DNA of 54,453 nt. Source: an uncultured Saprospiraceae bacterium. GTDB lineage: Bacteria > Bacteroidota > Bacteroidia > Chitinophagales > Saprospiraceae. Below the pieces are notes generated by a model, which was given only the letters and a program-made list of their open reading frames with translations, searched no databases and had not been told where the DNA came from. The stretch is taken from positions 1-54,453 of the forward strand of contig CAKZQC010000038.1 of assembly GCA_937139495.1 (NCBI GenBank), given 5' to 3'. How positions within the stretch are numbered: the stretch's first letter is position 1; each line of letters opens with the position of its first letter. A program made the translations under genes and the position numbers. Of the stretch, positions 32,489 to 41,780 are shown one piece after another.

Positions 32489-34999
32489 TTACTCCTTTTC
32501 CTCCACCACTTTATAGGTAGAAACCCCACTCAATTTGACTTGCGAAGGTTTGCCCGTATTTGTAATTTTTATTTCAATTCGTTGGTTTTTCATTCTCCCT
32601 CGCAGCGTGGCGTTCGTGGCGACAGGTTCCCGTTTTCCGTAGCCTTTGGCAGTCAACCGCTCTGGCGTAATACCTTTGTCTATCAAAAATTGACGGGCAT
32701 TGTTTGCTCTTATTTCCGAAAGGCTATCACAGTAAGCCGTAGCAGGCAGTCCGTTAGTATGTCCACCTATTTCGATGGTTATTTTTTCATTTTTTTGCAG
32801 AAACTGATAGACTACCAATAATTCATTGGCGGAAGCCAATACAATATCGGCGGAATCTGCCTCAAACTGCATATTATCCAATCGAAATACTTGCCCTTTT
32901 CGCAGTGAATTGACTTTTAATCTTTGATCAAAATTACCTTTTCGCTGGACTGTTTGGTCTGCTGTACTGAGATTGGTAATCACAAAAGAAGGTTCTTTTT
33001 GCTGTGGTATTTTGGTTGGAAGAATGCGAGTTGTTTCGATGTCTTTCTTTTCTGTCAAATAATTTTTGATGGCTTTATTTTCGTTCGCATCATCGCCCTG
33101 AATCGCAATTTGCATCAAGGGATATTTTTCCATAAAAATGGCCAATCGGTCGAGTTCTGCTGCTGACTTTTCGTCCAATTTATTTTCTTTATCAAAACTC
33201 AAATAATGAAAGGGCACTTCGGTACCTTCTTCGATAGGGTGCAAATAAATGTTTCTATAAATCTCTGTATATTCTTCAATTTTGCCCACTTCTAGCACTT
33301 GGCTTTCTGGATAATAGCCCTCTTTGTACGTCAAAAAGCTATAGGTTGCATCAGCAGGCAATACAATTTGATAATTGCCTTTTTGTTGGTTGGATAACGC
33401 TGTTCCTGCTTCCGTTTTTGTAGCTTCTTCGTAATAAAAAATGCGGCTTTGCAGCGGCAAATCTGTGCGAGCATCTAGCACTTTGCCCTTGACCAAAAGT
33501 ACAGGTTCTGGACGTGCTGCCAACGGCGGAATTACTTTGTAAATATCATCGCCGCCAATATGCCCTACGCCACTGCTAGACACCAAGTAAGCCGTGCTGC
33601 CCGAAGCTGTCACGCTATAATGTCCTTCCCAAGAAGTCGTGTTTATTTCAGGACCTAAGTTCTTCGGCTCACTCCAATTCGTCCAAGTGTTATCTAGCCT
33701 TTTGGATACAAAAATATCGGTCGAACCATAACCGCCATGTCCTGCCGAACAAAAATATAATGTTTTGCCATCGGCTGCCAAAAAAGGCGTGCCATCTTCA
33801 TAAGGCGTATTGATAATATCGCCTAAGTTCTTCGGTTGCGAAAAGCGACCATTTTTTTGTTTGAAACTAACATGTAAATCTAAATGTCCTTTAGAATCAT
33901 TGCGTTCTAGTGCGGTGAGCAGTATGTTTTTGCTAGCAGCCAAGTGCATACTCGCCACTGAATTTTGATTATAAAAATTATCAATCAAAATCTCTTCAGG
34001 CACGCCCCAGTTGCCGTCTTCCTGACGGGTAGCCATCGAAACGCCTCGCCCCTTGAAGCTTCCATCGGCATAATAAGTATTGCCAATAAGCAAACTATTG
34101 TTATCGGGAGAAACGGCTATAATTTGATTATGATTATTGTTATTGATAGGAGAACCCAGCGGTTGGAGTAGGCTCCAACTGCCATCTTTTTGCTTGTAAC
34201 TCACCCAAGCGTCATCTTTTTTGTCAGCTCCAATATTATCGGGGTGCCCTTTGCGCGTCACGTACAAGGTTTGCCCATCTGGAGCTATGACGGGGTGTAG
34301 TTCTTGATAGGTAGAATTGATAGCCGAGCCCAAATTTTCTTTCTCCAATCCCTGTACCGCATTTTCGACCAAATTGATAGTTCTGTTCTGATACACTTTG
34401 AGGTAATCAATTTGAGCTTGTGTCTTGCCAGACAAAATAAAACCTGCAAAACCGCCCTTAAAATCCAATGGTGGCATACTAATCAGTTCTTTATTATCAA
34501 CCCAAAAACCGAGCTTGCCCCCTTGATAATGAATCGCTAATAGATGTTGTTGATTATTTTGATAATTGCTCCCTTCTGTCCAGTCCACAATCGTTTTGAA
34601 TACGCCACCTCTACAAGTTATCACTGATGCTTTGCCCATATTACTCACCAAAAAAGCGTTGTAATTATTGGCATCATAAACGCCCCACAATAGACCATAA
34701 ACACTATTTTTGCCGTCTAAATAAGGTGCAATAGAAGCCTCTATTCGATACGATGTATCGGTATGAATCGGTATAGATTGCCAAAAATACCAAACGCCTT
34801 CTGCTTGCTTATAAGCAATCTGATATTCCCCATCTTGTACCACTGCGCTATACTCCATATTGCTACCTGTCATCCAGAGCAAATGATTATTATCAAAATT
34901 CTCTTCAAAGAGGATATTGGTTTGTGCCAATGAATTGTTTATATTGGCATTCGTAAACAAAAACAACCAAAAAAGAGTAGTATAATATAGTGGTTTCAT
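32489..34999 (-). CDS. PD40/OmpA-family outer-membrane protein
   Basis: An 836-residue envelope protein. Signal peptide 1-25 (ending NSLAQ), an N-terminal beta-sandwich resembling a concanavalin/LamG-like domain (about 30-205, LWMTGSNMEYS...DYLKVYQNRT), a WD40-like PD40 beta-propeller (about 215-490; repeats such as DGQTLYVTRKG, PDNNSLLIGNTYY, DGKTLYFCSAGHGGYGSTDIF), a CarboxypepD_reg-like domain (about 500-580, VKGKVLDARTDLPLQS) and a C-terminal OmpA domain (about 700-815: IEIGGHTNG...LSEIRANNARQFL...GYGKREPVATN). It should bind peptidoglycan through the OmpA domain while the propeller faces envelope partners. Transcribed alone. Confidence 0.85.
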   Translation of the reverse strand: MKPLYYTTLFWLFLFTNANINNSLAQTNILFEENFDNNHLLWMTGSNMEYSAVVQDGEYQIAYKQAEGVWYFWQSIPIHTDTSYRIEASIAPYLDGKNSVYGLLWGVYDANNYNAFLVSNMGKASVITCRGGVFKTIVDWTEGSNYQNNQQHLLAIHYQGGKLGFWVDNKELISMPPLDFKGGFAGFILSGKTQAQIDYLKVYQNRTINLVENAVQGLEKENLGSAINSTYQELHPVIAPDGQTLYVTRKGHPDNIGADKKDDAWVSYKQKDGSWSLLQPLGSPINNNNHNQIIAVSPDNNSLLIGNTYYADGSFKGRGVSMATRQEDGNWGVPEEILIDNFYNQNSVASMHLAASKNILLTALERNDSKGHLDLHVSFKQKNGRFSQPKNLGDIINTPYEDGTPFLAADGKTLYFCSAGHGGYGSTDIFVSKRLDNTWTNWSEPKNLGPEINTTSWEGHYSVTASGSTAYLVSSSGVGHIGGDDIYKVIPPLAARPEPVLLVKGKVLDARTDLPLQSRIFYYEEATKTEAGTALSNQQKGNYQIVLPADATYSFLTYKEGYYPESQVLEVGKIEEYTEIYRNIYLHPIEEGTEVPFHYLSFDKENKLDEKSAAELDRLAIFMEKYPLMQIAIQGDDANENKAIKNYLTEKKDIETTRILPTKIPQQKEPSFVITNLSTADQTVQRKGNFDQRLKVNSLRKGQVFRLDNMQFEADSADIVLASANELLVVYQFLQKNEKITIEIGGHTNGLPATAYCDSLSEIRANNARQFLIDKGITPERLTAKGYGKREPVATNATLRGRMKNQRIEIKITNTGKPSQVKLSGVSTYKVVEEKE

Positions 35000-35136
35000 G
35001 ATGCAGTACAGACTGTTTATAGACAGAAAATAAATAGCTATTTATTCTGAAATGATGAATTGGTAAAATACCAATAGTCTAACTACTTATTGGATTTATT
35101 TGCTCTATTTTAGATAAAATTAATATACTTTCAGCT

Positions 35137-36045
35137 TTGCAGAATCCAGCAGCTTTCCGACGGTATTACAACGATCACTTGCATCGCAAATTGTTGGTCT
35201 TTGAGAAAAAACGAAAACGACTCTTGTTGTTCTTGTTTCTAGGAATTGTTATGCTCGGACTCCTCTCCTTTTATGTTGTTTCACTCAATATTTTTGCTTT
35301 CAAAATTGGTCTGTTTATTCCTTGGTTTATCTTGATTCGAGTCTATCAATTTTGGGCAGAAGAATTTAGAGCCAAATTCAAACCACTCATTGTCAGCTCA
35401 TTGCTAGAGTACATAGATCCTAAACTCAAGTACTACCACGACCAATATATCGCCAAAGATACCTTTTTGCGCAGCAAAATATTTCCTATCAATCCCCAAA
35501 TTTATCAAGGAGAAGATTATATCATGGGAAAAATTGGAGAGATATTTTTTGAGATGTGCGAACTCGAAATTTATCACCCGTCCTTGGTCGAAAGCAAACT
35601 CGAAAGATGGTTTGAAGGTATCTTTTTTCACGCCAATTTTAATACCCATTTTGAAGGTAGAATCGTCATGATTCCGAAAGGTGAATGGCAGCGTTTTATT
35701 CCTGTCATGAAAGAATTTACGAAATATGGCGGCTACGAACTTCAAAGCACAGGGAATCCAACTTTTGACGATGAATTTTTGGTTTATCTGGATCAAGATG
35801 CCAATTATAGAGAAATATTAACGCCTGAATTACTAGAAACGGTTCACAGTTATCACGACAAAAGTGGCAAACAAGTGTTTGCTTCCTTCTACAATAGCCA
35901 CTTATACCTAGCTATCCAAGAGCCTTATCAGCTACTGGAAGGACATCTTTTCCATAGCAATCTCAATTTTGACATGATAGAAAACTACTACCAAGAACTC
36001 CTATTATTTACCAAGATTGTAGAAGATTTTGACATTACCCATTAG
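35137..36045 (+). CDS. DUF3137-like membrane protein
   Basis: A 302-residue protein with a TTG start: the upstream stop at 35080 leaves no ATG before the conserved region, and TTG gives MQNPAAFRRYYNDHLHRK. Two hydrophobic segments (about 29-49 and 52-68) anchor it in the membrane; the rest is cytoplasmic and matches the DUF3137 pattern (YQGEDYIMGKIGEIFFEMCELEI near 125-147, then IFFHANFNTHFEGRIVMIP). The family's function is unknown. The product probably lies at the inner membrane. Downstream is the compound-repeat region before icmF. Confidence 0.72.
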   Translation: MQNPAAFRRYYNDHLHRKLLVFEKKRKRLLLFLFLGIVMLGLLSFYVVSLNIFAFKIGLFIPWFILIRVYQFWAEEFRAKFKPLIVSSLLEYIDPKLKYYHDQYIAKDTFLRSKIFPINPQIYQGEDYIMGKIGEIFFEMCELEIYHPSLVESKLERWFEGIFFHANFNTHFEGRIVMIPKGEWQRFIPVMKEFTKYGGYELQSTGNPTFDDEFLVYLDQDANYREILTPELLETVHSYHDKSGKQVFASFYNSHLYLAIQEPYQLLEGHLFHSNLNFDMIENYYQELLLFTKIVEDFDITH

Positions 36046-36047
36046 GA

Positions 36048-36143
36048 TTCGCCCTTGCAGGGCTTTGTTGAGCCAACTGCAAACGGTTACTTTTTTGTTT
36101 GATTGTTGATTTTCGCCCTTGCAGGACAATTGTTGAGTCAATT
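36048..36143. repeat. Two imperfect TTCGCCCTTGCAGG units
   Basis: TTCGCCCTTGCAGG followed by a TTGTTGAG element occurs at 36048 and again at 36112. Each carries a small hairpin (GCCC-TTGCA-GGGC in the first). The second unit with its preceding GTTGATT resembles the reverse complement of the 48-bp repeats that follow, so the region can fold into a long imperfect stem. Confidence 0.55.
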
Positions 36144-36152
36144 ATAACCTAA

Positions 36153-36248
36153 ACAGAGCTCGAAGAGCGAACAAACAATTGCTCGAAAGAGCAAAAATCA
36201 ACAGAGCTCGAAGAGCGAACAAACAATTGCTCGAAAGAGCAAAAACCA
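36153..36248. repeat. 48-bp direct tandem repeat, two units
   Basis: Unit 1 (36153-36200) and unit 2 (36201-36248) begin ACAGAGCTCGAAGAGCGAAC and differ by about one base near the end. Each unit holds two mini-hairpins, GCTC-GAA-GAGC and GCTC-GAAA-GAGC, the second with a GNRA-type loop. Confidence 0.8.
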
Positions 36249-36291
36249 ACAAAATAAGACAGGAAGCACGCCAAAAAATATTATATTTGCC

Positions 36292-36299
36292 CACCTCCC
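36292..36299 (+). promoter_or_regulatory. -7-type box TATATTTG before icmF
   Basis: TATATTTG fits TAnnTTTG and would start transcription near 36305, about 40 bases before the icmF ATG. No TTG is present 17-23 bases upstream. Confidence 0.35.
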
Positions 36300-36345
36300 A
36301 TATAGAACTCAATTCCCCATCATTTCACATACAAACAAAGCACTT

Positions 36346-39300
36346 ATGCAAGAGCAAAAACCATATCAAGCTAAACACAAAATACGAATTGTTACCGCTG
36401 CGTCCCTCTTTGACGGACATGATGCCGCTATCAATATCATGCGTCGTATTATGCAGCGTTCTGGAGCCGAAATCATCCACTTAGGACACAATCGCTCGGT
36501 ACAAGAAATTGTGGATACTGCTGTTCAGGAAGATGTACAGGGTATCGCTATTACGTCTTATCAAGGCGGACACAATGAGTTTTTTAAGTACATGTATGAT
36601 TTGCTCAAAGAGCAAGGCGCTGGACACATCAAGTTATTTGGTGGTGGCGGCGGTACGATATTACCGACCGAAATAGAGGAACTCCACAACTATGGTATTA
36701 CGCGTATTTATTCGCCTGATGATGGGCGAGCTATGGGATTGCAGGGCATGATCAACGACTTGCTTTCGCAATGCGATTTTCCGACAGGAACAAACATTGA
36801 TAGCGAACTAAAAGAATACACCAATAAGAATAAATATGCAATCGCACGCCTGATTTCAGCAGCGGAAAACGATGCTAAAAATGCCGAAAAATGGTTGCCT
36901 GAAATTCAGGCGAAAGCCAAAGAAAATAAAGTCCCTGTATTGGGTATTACAGGAACAGGTGGTGCTGGAAAATCGAGTTTGGTCGATGAATTGGTCAGAC
37001 GGTTTTTGTTAGATTTTGACAAAAAAAGTATTGCTGTGGTTTCTGTCGATCCATCAAAGCGAAAAACAGGCGGTGCCTTGTTGGGTGACCGTATTCGCAT
37101 GAATTCTATCAATAGCGACCGTGTGTATATGCGCTCATTGGCGACTCGTCAATCCAATCTATCTATATCCAAGTATATTGCTAACGCAATTGATATATTG
37201 AAGGCTGCCAATTATGATTTGATTATTCTCGAAACCTCTGGAATTGGTCAATCAGATACCGCTATCACTGATTTTTCTGACGCTTCGCTCTACGTGATGA
37301 CGCCAGAATATGGTGCCGCTTCGCAGCTCGAAAAAATTGACATGCTGGATTTTGCCGATGTCATTGCCCTCAATAAATTTGATAAACGTGGTGCCTTAGA
37401 TGCCTTGCGTGATGTCAAAAAGCAATACCGTCGCAACCACAATTTGTGGGAAGCTAAAGAAGAAAATTTGCCTGTTTTTGGTACGATTGCTTCGCAATTT
37501 AATGACCCCGGTATGAATCAACTGTACAAAGCTATTGTGCAAACGATGGAAGAACGCACAGGGATTGATTTGGGATCTACCTTTGAGGCTGCTGCTGGTA
37601 TGAGCGAGAAAATTTATATCATTCCGCCCAAGCGTGTCCGTTACCTTTCCGAAATATCGGAAGTAATCCGCAGCTACAATACCAACACTCAACGCCAAGC
37701 TGATATTGCAGGAAAACTGTATGGTATCAAGCAAACCTTGGAAGTGCTGGACGAGCAAGGCGAAGCCGACAAAGCGGTTTTGGCTGCTGTGCAGCATGCT
37801 TACGAAGAGCTAGAGTTGAGTCTGGAAGGACAAAACAAAAAAATATTGACCAATTGGAACGACAAAGTAGCTGCTTATGCACAAGATGAGTTTGTCTATT
37901 TGGTTAGAAATAAAGAAATACGAGTTCCTACTTTTACGACTTCGTTGTCGCACAGCCGTATTCCACGCGTGTCGATGCCTAAATTCAAAAGTTGGGGCGA
38001 AATCCTACAATGGGTACTACAAGAAAACGTCCCTGGTGAATTTCCGTACACCGCAGGTGTTTTTCCGTTCAAGCGCAAGGGCGAAGATCCTACTCGTATG
38101 TTTGCGGGCGAAGGTAACCCAGAGCGAACCAACAGACGCTTTCATTATGTATCGTTAGATATGCCTGCACATCGTCTTTCTACGGCATTTGATTCGGTTA
38201 CTTTGTATGGCGATGATCCTGATTATCGTCCTGATATTTACGGAAAAATTGGAAATGCTGGTGTCAGTATTTGCTGTTTGGACGATGCCAAAAAACTATA
38301 TTCAGGCTTTGATCTTTGTGCGGCTACCACTTCGGTTTCGATGACTATCAATGGTCCTGCGGCTACTATTTGTGCTTTCTTTATGAATGCCGCTATCGAC
38401 CAACAGTGCGAATTGTATATTCAAGAAAATGGATTGGAAGCATTGGTAGAACAGAAACTACACGCCAAATACGAAGCAAAAGGATTGCAACGTCCCACTT
38501 ATTTGGGCGAATTGCCAAAAGGCAACAATGGCTTAGGATTGCTATTGTTAGGAATAACAGGCGATGAAGTATTGGAAGCCGATGTCTATGCTCCACTACG
38601 CCAAAAAGCGTTGTCTTCTGTACGTGGTACGGTACAAGCCGATATTCTGAAAGAAGATCAAGCACAAAATACTTGTATTTTCTCAACTGAATTTTCGTTG
38701 CGCTTGATGGGCGATGTACAAGAGTATTTCATAGAAGAAAATGTACGTAATTTTTATTCTGTTTCTATTTCTGGTTATCATATTGCGGAAGCTGGTGCCA
38801 ATCCAATCACACAATTGGCGTTTACACTTGCCAATGGCTTTACTTTCGTAGAATATTACCTCTCTAGAGGAATGGACATCAACAAATTTGCTCCAAATTT
38901 ATCGTTCTTTTTCTCCAATGGAGTCGATCCAGAATATGCCGTAATTGGTCGAGTAGCTCGCCGTATTTGGGCGAAAGCCATGCGTGATAAATATCAAGCC
39001 AATGACCGCTCCCAAAAACTCAAATATCATATTCAGACTTCTGGGCGCTCGCTACATGCACAAGAAATTTCGTTCAACGATATTCGTACCACTCTGCAAG
39101 CGTTGTATGCCATTTATGACAATTGCAATTCATTGCATACCAATGCCTATGATGAAGCGATCACGACTCCTACCGAAGAGTCTGTACGCCGTGCTATGGC
39201 TATCCAGATGATTATTAATCATGAATTGGGCTTAGCCAAAAACGAAAACCCGATACAAGGAGCGTTCATTATCGAAGAACTAACGGAGCTAGTCGAAGAG

Positions 39301-39723
39301 GCTGTTTTGACAGAATTTGACCGCATCACAGAGCGTGGTGGTGTGTTGGGTGCTATGGAAACGATGTACCAACGTGGCAAAATTCAAGAAGAAAGTTTGC
39401 ATTACGAAATGCTCAAACATACAGGTGAATTTCCAATTATTGGAGTCAATACGTTCTTATCTAAAGACGGCTCGCCGACTATCATTCCTGATGAAGTTAT
39501 TCGAGCAACAGAAGCCGAAAAAGAATCGCAGATTGGTACATTGACCAACTTGAAAGAAGCCAATGTCGAGAATGGACAAGAAATATTGAAACAATTGCAG
39601 CACGCTGCTATCCATAACGAAAATTTATTTGAAGCCTTAATGACTGCTGTCAAATATTGCTCTTTGGGACAAATCACAGCCGCCTTGTATGAAGTAGGTG
39701 GTCAATATCGTCGCAATATGTAA
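36346..39723 (+). CDS. icmF: Fused isobutyryl-CoA mutase IcmF
   Basis: A 1125-residue fusion enzyme interconverting isobutyryl-CoA and n-butyryl-CoA with adenosylcobalamin. Domain order: B12-binding domain (1-145; SLFDGHDAAINIMRR with His25 as cobalt ligand, and the glycine-rich KLFGGGGGTI), MeaI-type G-protein chaperone (about 165-410; P-loop GTGGAGKS 203-210, ETSGIGQSDT, NKFDKRG), linker (about 420-540), and mutase TIM barrel (about 550-1090; TAGVFPFKRKGEDPTRMFAGEGNPERTN, GKIGNAGVSICCLDDAKKLYSGF, EYYLSRGMDINKFAPNLSFFFS). The G domain loads and protects the cofactor. No other B12-related gene is in the window. Confidence 0.94.
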   Translation: MQEQKPYQAKHKIRIVTAASLFDGHDAAINIMRRIMQRSGAEIIHLGHNRSVQEIVDTAVQEDVQGIAITSYQGGHNEFFKYMYDLLKEQGAGHIKLFGGGGGTILPTEIEELHNYGITRIYSPDDGRAMGLQGMINDLLSQCDFPTGTNIDSELKEYTNKNKYAIARLISAAENDAKNAEKWLPEIQAKAKENKVPVLGITGTGGAGKSSLVDELVRRFLLDFDKKSIAVVSVDPSKRKTGGALLGDRIRMNSINSDRVYMRSLATRQSNLSISKYIANAIDILKAANYDLIILETSGIGQSDTAITDFSDASLYVMTPEYGAASQLEKIDMLDFADVIALNKFDKRGALDALRDVKKQYRRNHNLWEAKEENLPVFGTIASQFNDPGMNQLYKAIVQTMEERTGIDLGSTFEAAAGMSEKIYIIPPKRVRYLSEISEVIRSYNTNTQRQADIAGKLYGIKQTLEVLDEQGEADKAVLAAVQHAYEELELSLEGQNKKILTNWNDKVAAYAQDEFVYLVRNKEIRVPTFTTSLSHSRIPRVSMPKFKSWGEILQWVLQENVPGEFPYTAGVFPFKRKGEDPTRMFAGEGNPERTNRRFHYVSLDMPAHRLSTAFDSVTLYGDDPDYRPDIYGKIGNAGVSICCLDDAKKLYSGFDLCAATTSVSMTINGPAATICAFFMNAAIDQQCELYIQENGLEALVEQKLHAKYEAKGLQRPTYLGELPKGNNGLGLLLLGITGDEVLEADVYAPLRQKALSSVRGTVQADILKEDQAQNTCIFSTEFSLRLMGDVQEYFIEENVRNFYSVSISGYHIAEAGANPITQLAFTLANGFTFVEYYLSRGMDINKFAPNLSFFFSNGVDPEYAVIGRVARRIWAKAMRDKYQANDRSQKLKYHIQTSGRSLHAQEISFNDIRTTLQALYAIYDNCNSLHTNAYDEAITTPTEESVRRAMAIQMIINHELGLAKNENPIQGAFIIEELTELVEEAVLTEFDRITERGGVLGAMETMYQRGKIQEESLHYEMLKHTGEFPIIGVNTFLSKDGSPTIIPDEVIRATEAEKESQIGTLTNLKEANVENGQEILKQLQHAAIHNENLFEALMTAVKYCSLGQITAALYEVGGQYRRNM

Positions 39724-39751
39724 TTATACTTTATTACCTCGTGAAAATTAG

Positions 39752-39808
39752 AAGTCTGAAGTCTTTTATATAATGATAAATTATATAAAAGACTTCAGAC
39801 TTTTTATT
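39752..39808 (+). terminator. Strong intrinsic terminator after icmF
   Basis: A 23-bp perfect stem (39752-39774 with 39780-39802) and a 5-base loop, followed by a T-rich tail, 28 bases after the icmF stop. One of the longest perfect hairpins in the window. Confidence 0.85.
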
Positions 39809-39898
39809 TTCACAGCTGGGGGCAGCACAAGGTACTTCTACCTCTGATTTATTCCAGTAGCAACCAATTTACTTTAAATCACCTCAATTATTCGCATC

Positions 39899-40534
39899 AT
39901 GAAAAAAGCATTTTTTATATTTTTATATCTCGGGGTATGTTTACTCAATAGCTGTACCACTAGCACAACAGAAACTCCTACAGCAAAAAAAGAAATAACG
40001 GTCGAGCAAGATAGCAGTGATCTACTATTTGACACCTATTTAAGTCAGTTTGAGATTAAAGGAAATGAGATACCAAAAAAATTAGTCCGAGCCTTTATAT
40101 TACCACTAATAGAGCAAAATCATGGTTATACTGATGCTTATCTATATCGCTCTGACACTATATTCTATCAGAACAATAATTTTATTGTGGTGCAATTTAG
40201 TGTAGTTGATGAAGATGTTGAAGTTACTTTTTTGAGTACACTTGATTTAAAAACCAAACAACCTGTAGGAGCTATTAGCGTAGAAGCTGACGTATATATG
40301 GAACAGTATTATGGTAAAGGATATAACACCTACTACACCCTCAAGACCCTATCTGTAAAACATGATTTGCTTGGTTACCCAATCGTTCTCACCTGTCAAG
40401 AAAATAGAACTTTTGAAAATTTCAATACAGAGCTTTATTCTATAGCAAAAATAAAAGAATTGGAAAAAGGAGAGACAAAAAAGAGGCAATATTTGATTGA
40501 TACAGTAGGTATTATTGAAGAAATAGAACTCTAA
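39899..40534 (+). CDS. Lipoprotein of unknown function
   Basis: A 211-residue lipoprotein: hydrophobic 3-17, lipobox LLNSC with Cys19, then a Thr-rich linker (20-40). The mature part is mainly beta (FIVVQFSVVDEDVEVTFLSTLDLKTKQPVGAISV) with acidic residues; no known domain recognised. It is monocistronic between the icmF terminator and a weak hairpin (40566-40611). Base composition is a little more AT-rich than neighbouring genes, judging by its wobble positions, which is seen in many poorly conserved envelope genes. Confidence 0.72.
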   Translation: MKKAFFIFLYLGVCLLNSCTTSTTETPTAKKEITVEQDSSDLLFDTYLSQFEIKGNEIPKKLVRAFILPLIEQNHGYTDAYLYRSDTIFYQNNNFIVVQFSVVDEDVEVTFLSTLDLKTKQPVGAISVEADVYMEQYYGKGYNTYYTLKTLSVKHDLLGYPIVLTCQENRTFENFNTELYSIAKIKELEKGETKKRQYLIDTVGIIEEIEL

Positions 40535-40565
40535 AAGCATGTCACTTTTCAATTCAATAGATATG

Positions 40566-40613
40566 AAAGGTACGGTAGAAAAAGACAAGAATTATCGGTT
40601 GCCCTACCTTTTA
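40566..40613. terminator. Weak hairpin between convergent genes
   Basis: AAAGGTA (40566-40572) pairs with TACCTTT (40605-40611) with three further inner pairs and a 24-base loop, then T residues. It overlaps the stop of the VanZ-like gene on the other strand. Low confidence. Confidence 0.3.
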
Positions 40614-41306
40614 AACGTTCATTCGCTTAGACCACCATTGATAAAATTTCCAGCTTAACCAAAGTCCAACAGTATTGGCAAATAAATCTAGCCATTCGGC
40701 AGCTCGGCTAGCCGTAAAAGTAGCTTGCAACAGCTCAATAGTACCACCTAATCCCGTTCCCACAATAAACAATAGCCACCATTTTTTGCGATCAGTATAG
40801 TCGGTTTGGGTCTGCAAGACCAACAAAAACAAACTGCCCCACACCAAATAGCCTAACAAGTGTCCAGCCTTATCGCTACGAAATAAGCTACTCCAAATCT
40901 CCCATTGCCAAATCGGTTTTTTGGAAGCCATTTCCTGCCATACATATACATCAGGCATAGGTTGTCCCAATGGTATTTTGTTGGCTACTAAAGGAGCTAT
41001 TATTAAGATACCACCACTGTCGTAGGGCGTATCAAATGGTGGATTTTCTGCTAAATAAGCTGTTGCTGAAGGGTATTTTCTTCGAGCTTGATTCTCTATC
41101 AAATAGACCGCAGCTTCATTTGCTACTTTTACATTCTCCCCTTCCTTTGGCGTTTGAGTGACACCCACTTCTAGAGGAATTTCTATTTTGGGCGTTGTTG
41201 TTTCGGAGTTGATCGATATGCGCCGAGGATACAGGCAAATTACTAACAAAAGTACATTGTAGGCAACAAATAGAGAGACGCTACGAGCTACCATTTTATA
41301 TTTCAT
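40611..41306 (-). CDS. VanZ-like membrane protein
   Basis: A 231-residue protein whose C-terminal half fits the VanZ-like family: RSDKAGHLLGYLVWGSLFLLV, then GTGLGGTIELLQATFTASRAAEWLDLFANTVGLWLSW, i.e. the conserved His, Glu and Asn in four membrane helices. The first helix (8-24) is separated by an unusually long external segment (about 30-135) that is absent from typical VanZ. VanZ homologues are linked to glycopeptide resistance or unknown envelope tasks; resistance is not implied here. The preceding DUF1569-like gene overlaps it by 11 bases (same strand), so they form one transcript. Confidence 0.78.
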   Translation of the reverse strand: MKYKMVARSVSLFVAYNVLLLVICLYPRRISINSETTTPKIEIPLEVGVTQTPKEGENVKVANEAAVYLIENQARRKYPSATAYLAENPPFDTPYDSGGILIIAPLVANKIPLGQPMPDVYVWQEMASKKPIWQWEIWSSLFRSDKAGHLLGYLVWGSLFLLVLQTQTDYTDRKKWWLLFIVGTGLGGTIELLQATFTASRAAEWLDLFANTVGLWLSWKFYQWWSKRMNV

Positions 41307-41760
41307 CTAACAATCCAAATTGTAACAAGTGATGGCGAGCGTGTACGCAGTGCATGTATTCCCATTCTTCAAAAGTGAGCAATCCACAAGAAGGGTGATT
41401 TGTTTTTTTATCTGGATTTAGAGCGAAGAAGGCATAAAATTGAGCAACCAATTTTTGTAGTTTTGCCGTAGCTTCTTCGATAGATTCAAATCGCAAATCG
41501 GGTAGTGTCGGCATACTTTTGAGCTGAATATTGCGTGCCAGCGGCTGTTTGTCTCTGACCAAATAATTATAATTGCGTTGCAACTTATCGGCTTCAAAGA
41601 AACTTTGTCCTTTAATTTTTTCGATAGTGAACAAAAATAAAGAACTTAGATGCTCGACCATGTGTTGAGGCGTCATCAGTCCCCATTCTGCTTTTGTTTG
41701 AGGGGGCAATTGAGCCAACAATTCAAATTGTATTTCCTTTAGAAATTTTTCTTGATTCAT
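41296..41760 (-). CDS. DinB/DUF1569-like protein
   Basis: A 154-residue four-helix-bundle protein of the DinB-like superfamily. The metal-site pattern is visible: WGLMTPQHMVEHLSSLF (about 27-43), and near the end HPSCGLLTFEEWEYMHCVHARHHLLQFGL with the characteristic H-x3-HH arrangement. DinB-like proteins bind a divalent metal and include thiol-dependent transferases; specific activity unknown. The stop lies inside the next gene's start region (11-base overlap). Its own start is only 20 bases from the divergent lipoprotein start at 41781. Confidence 0.8.
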   Translation of the reverse strand: MNQEKFLKEIQFELLAQLPPQTKAEWGLMTPQHMVEHLSSLFLFTIEKIKGQSFFEADKLQRNYNYLVRDKQPLARNIQLKSMPTLPDLRFESIEEATAKLQKLVAQFYAFFALNPDKKTNHPSCGLLTFEEWEYMHCVHARHHLLQFGLLDEI

Positions 41761-41780
41761 TTTTTTATTGATTATGTGCT

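Larger units (their letters stand above)
36046..36345. other. 300-bp repeat-rich intergenic region before icmF
   Basis: It consists of two related 30-bp units with TTCGCCCTTGCAGG (36048 and 36112), a 48-bp tandem duplication (36153-36248) and the icmF leader with a TATATTTG box. The two repeat types are partly complementary to each other. An open frame through the tandem part would encode a repeated NRARRANKQLLERAK unit but looks fortuitous. Confidence 0.65.

Noticed and set aside
36153..36248. Possible CRISPR array in the 48-bp repeats
   Set aside because: The units are directly adjacent with no spacers, there are only two, and no cas genes are present.
36179..36484. Open frame with repeated NRARRANKQLLERAK units before icmF
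   Set aside because: It is created by the tandem DNA repeat and runs into icmF in another frame; no sign of coding selection.
40611..41306. Glycopeptide-resistance gene vanZ
   Set aside because: Only the broad VanZ-like fold is present, with a long extra external segment and no van cluster; resistance is not supported.
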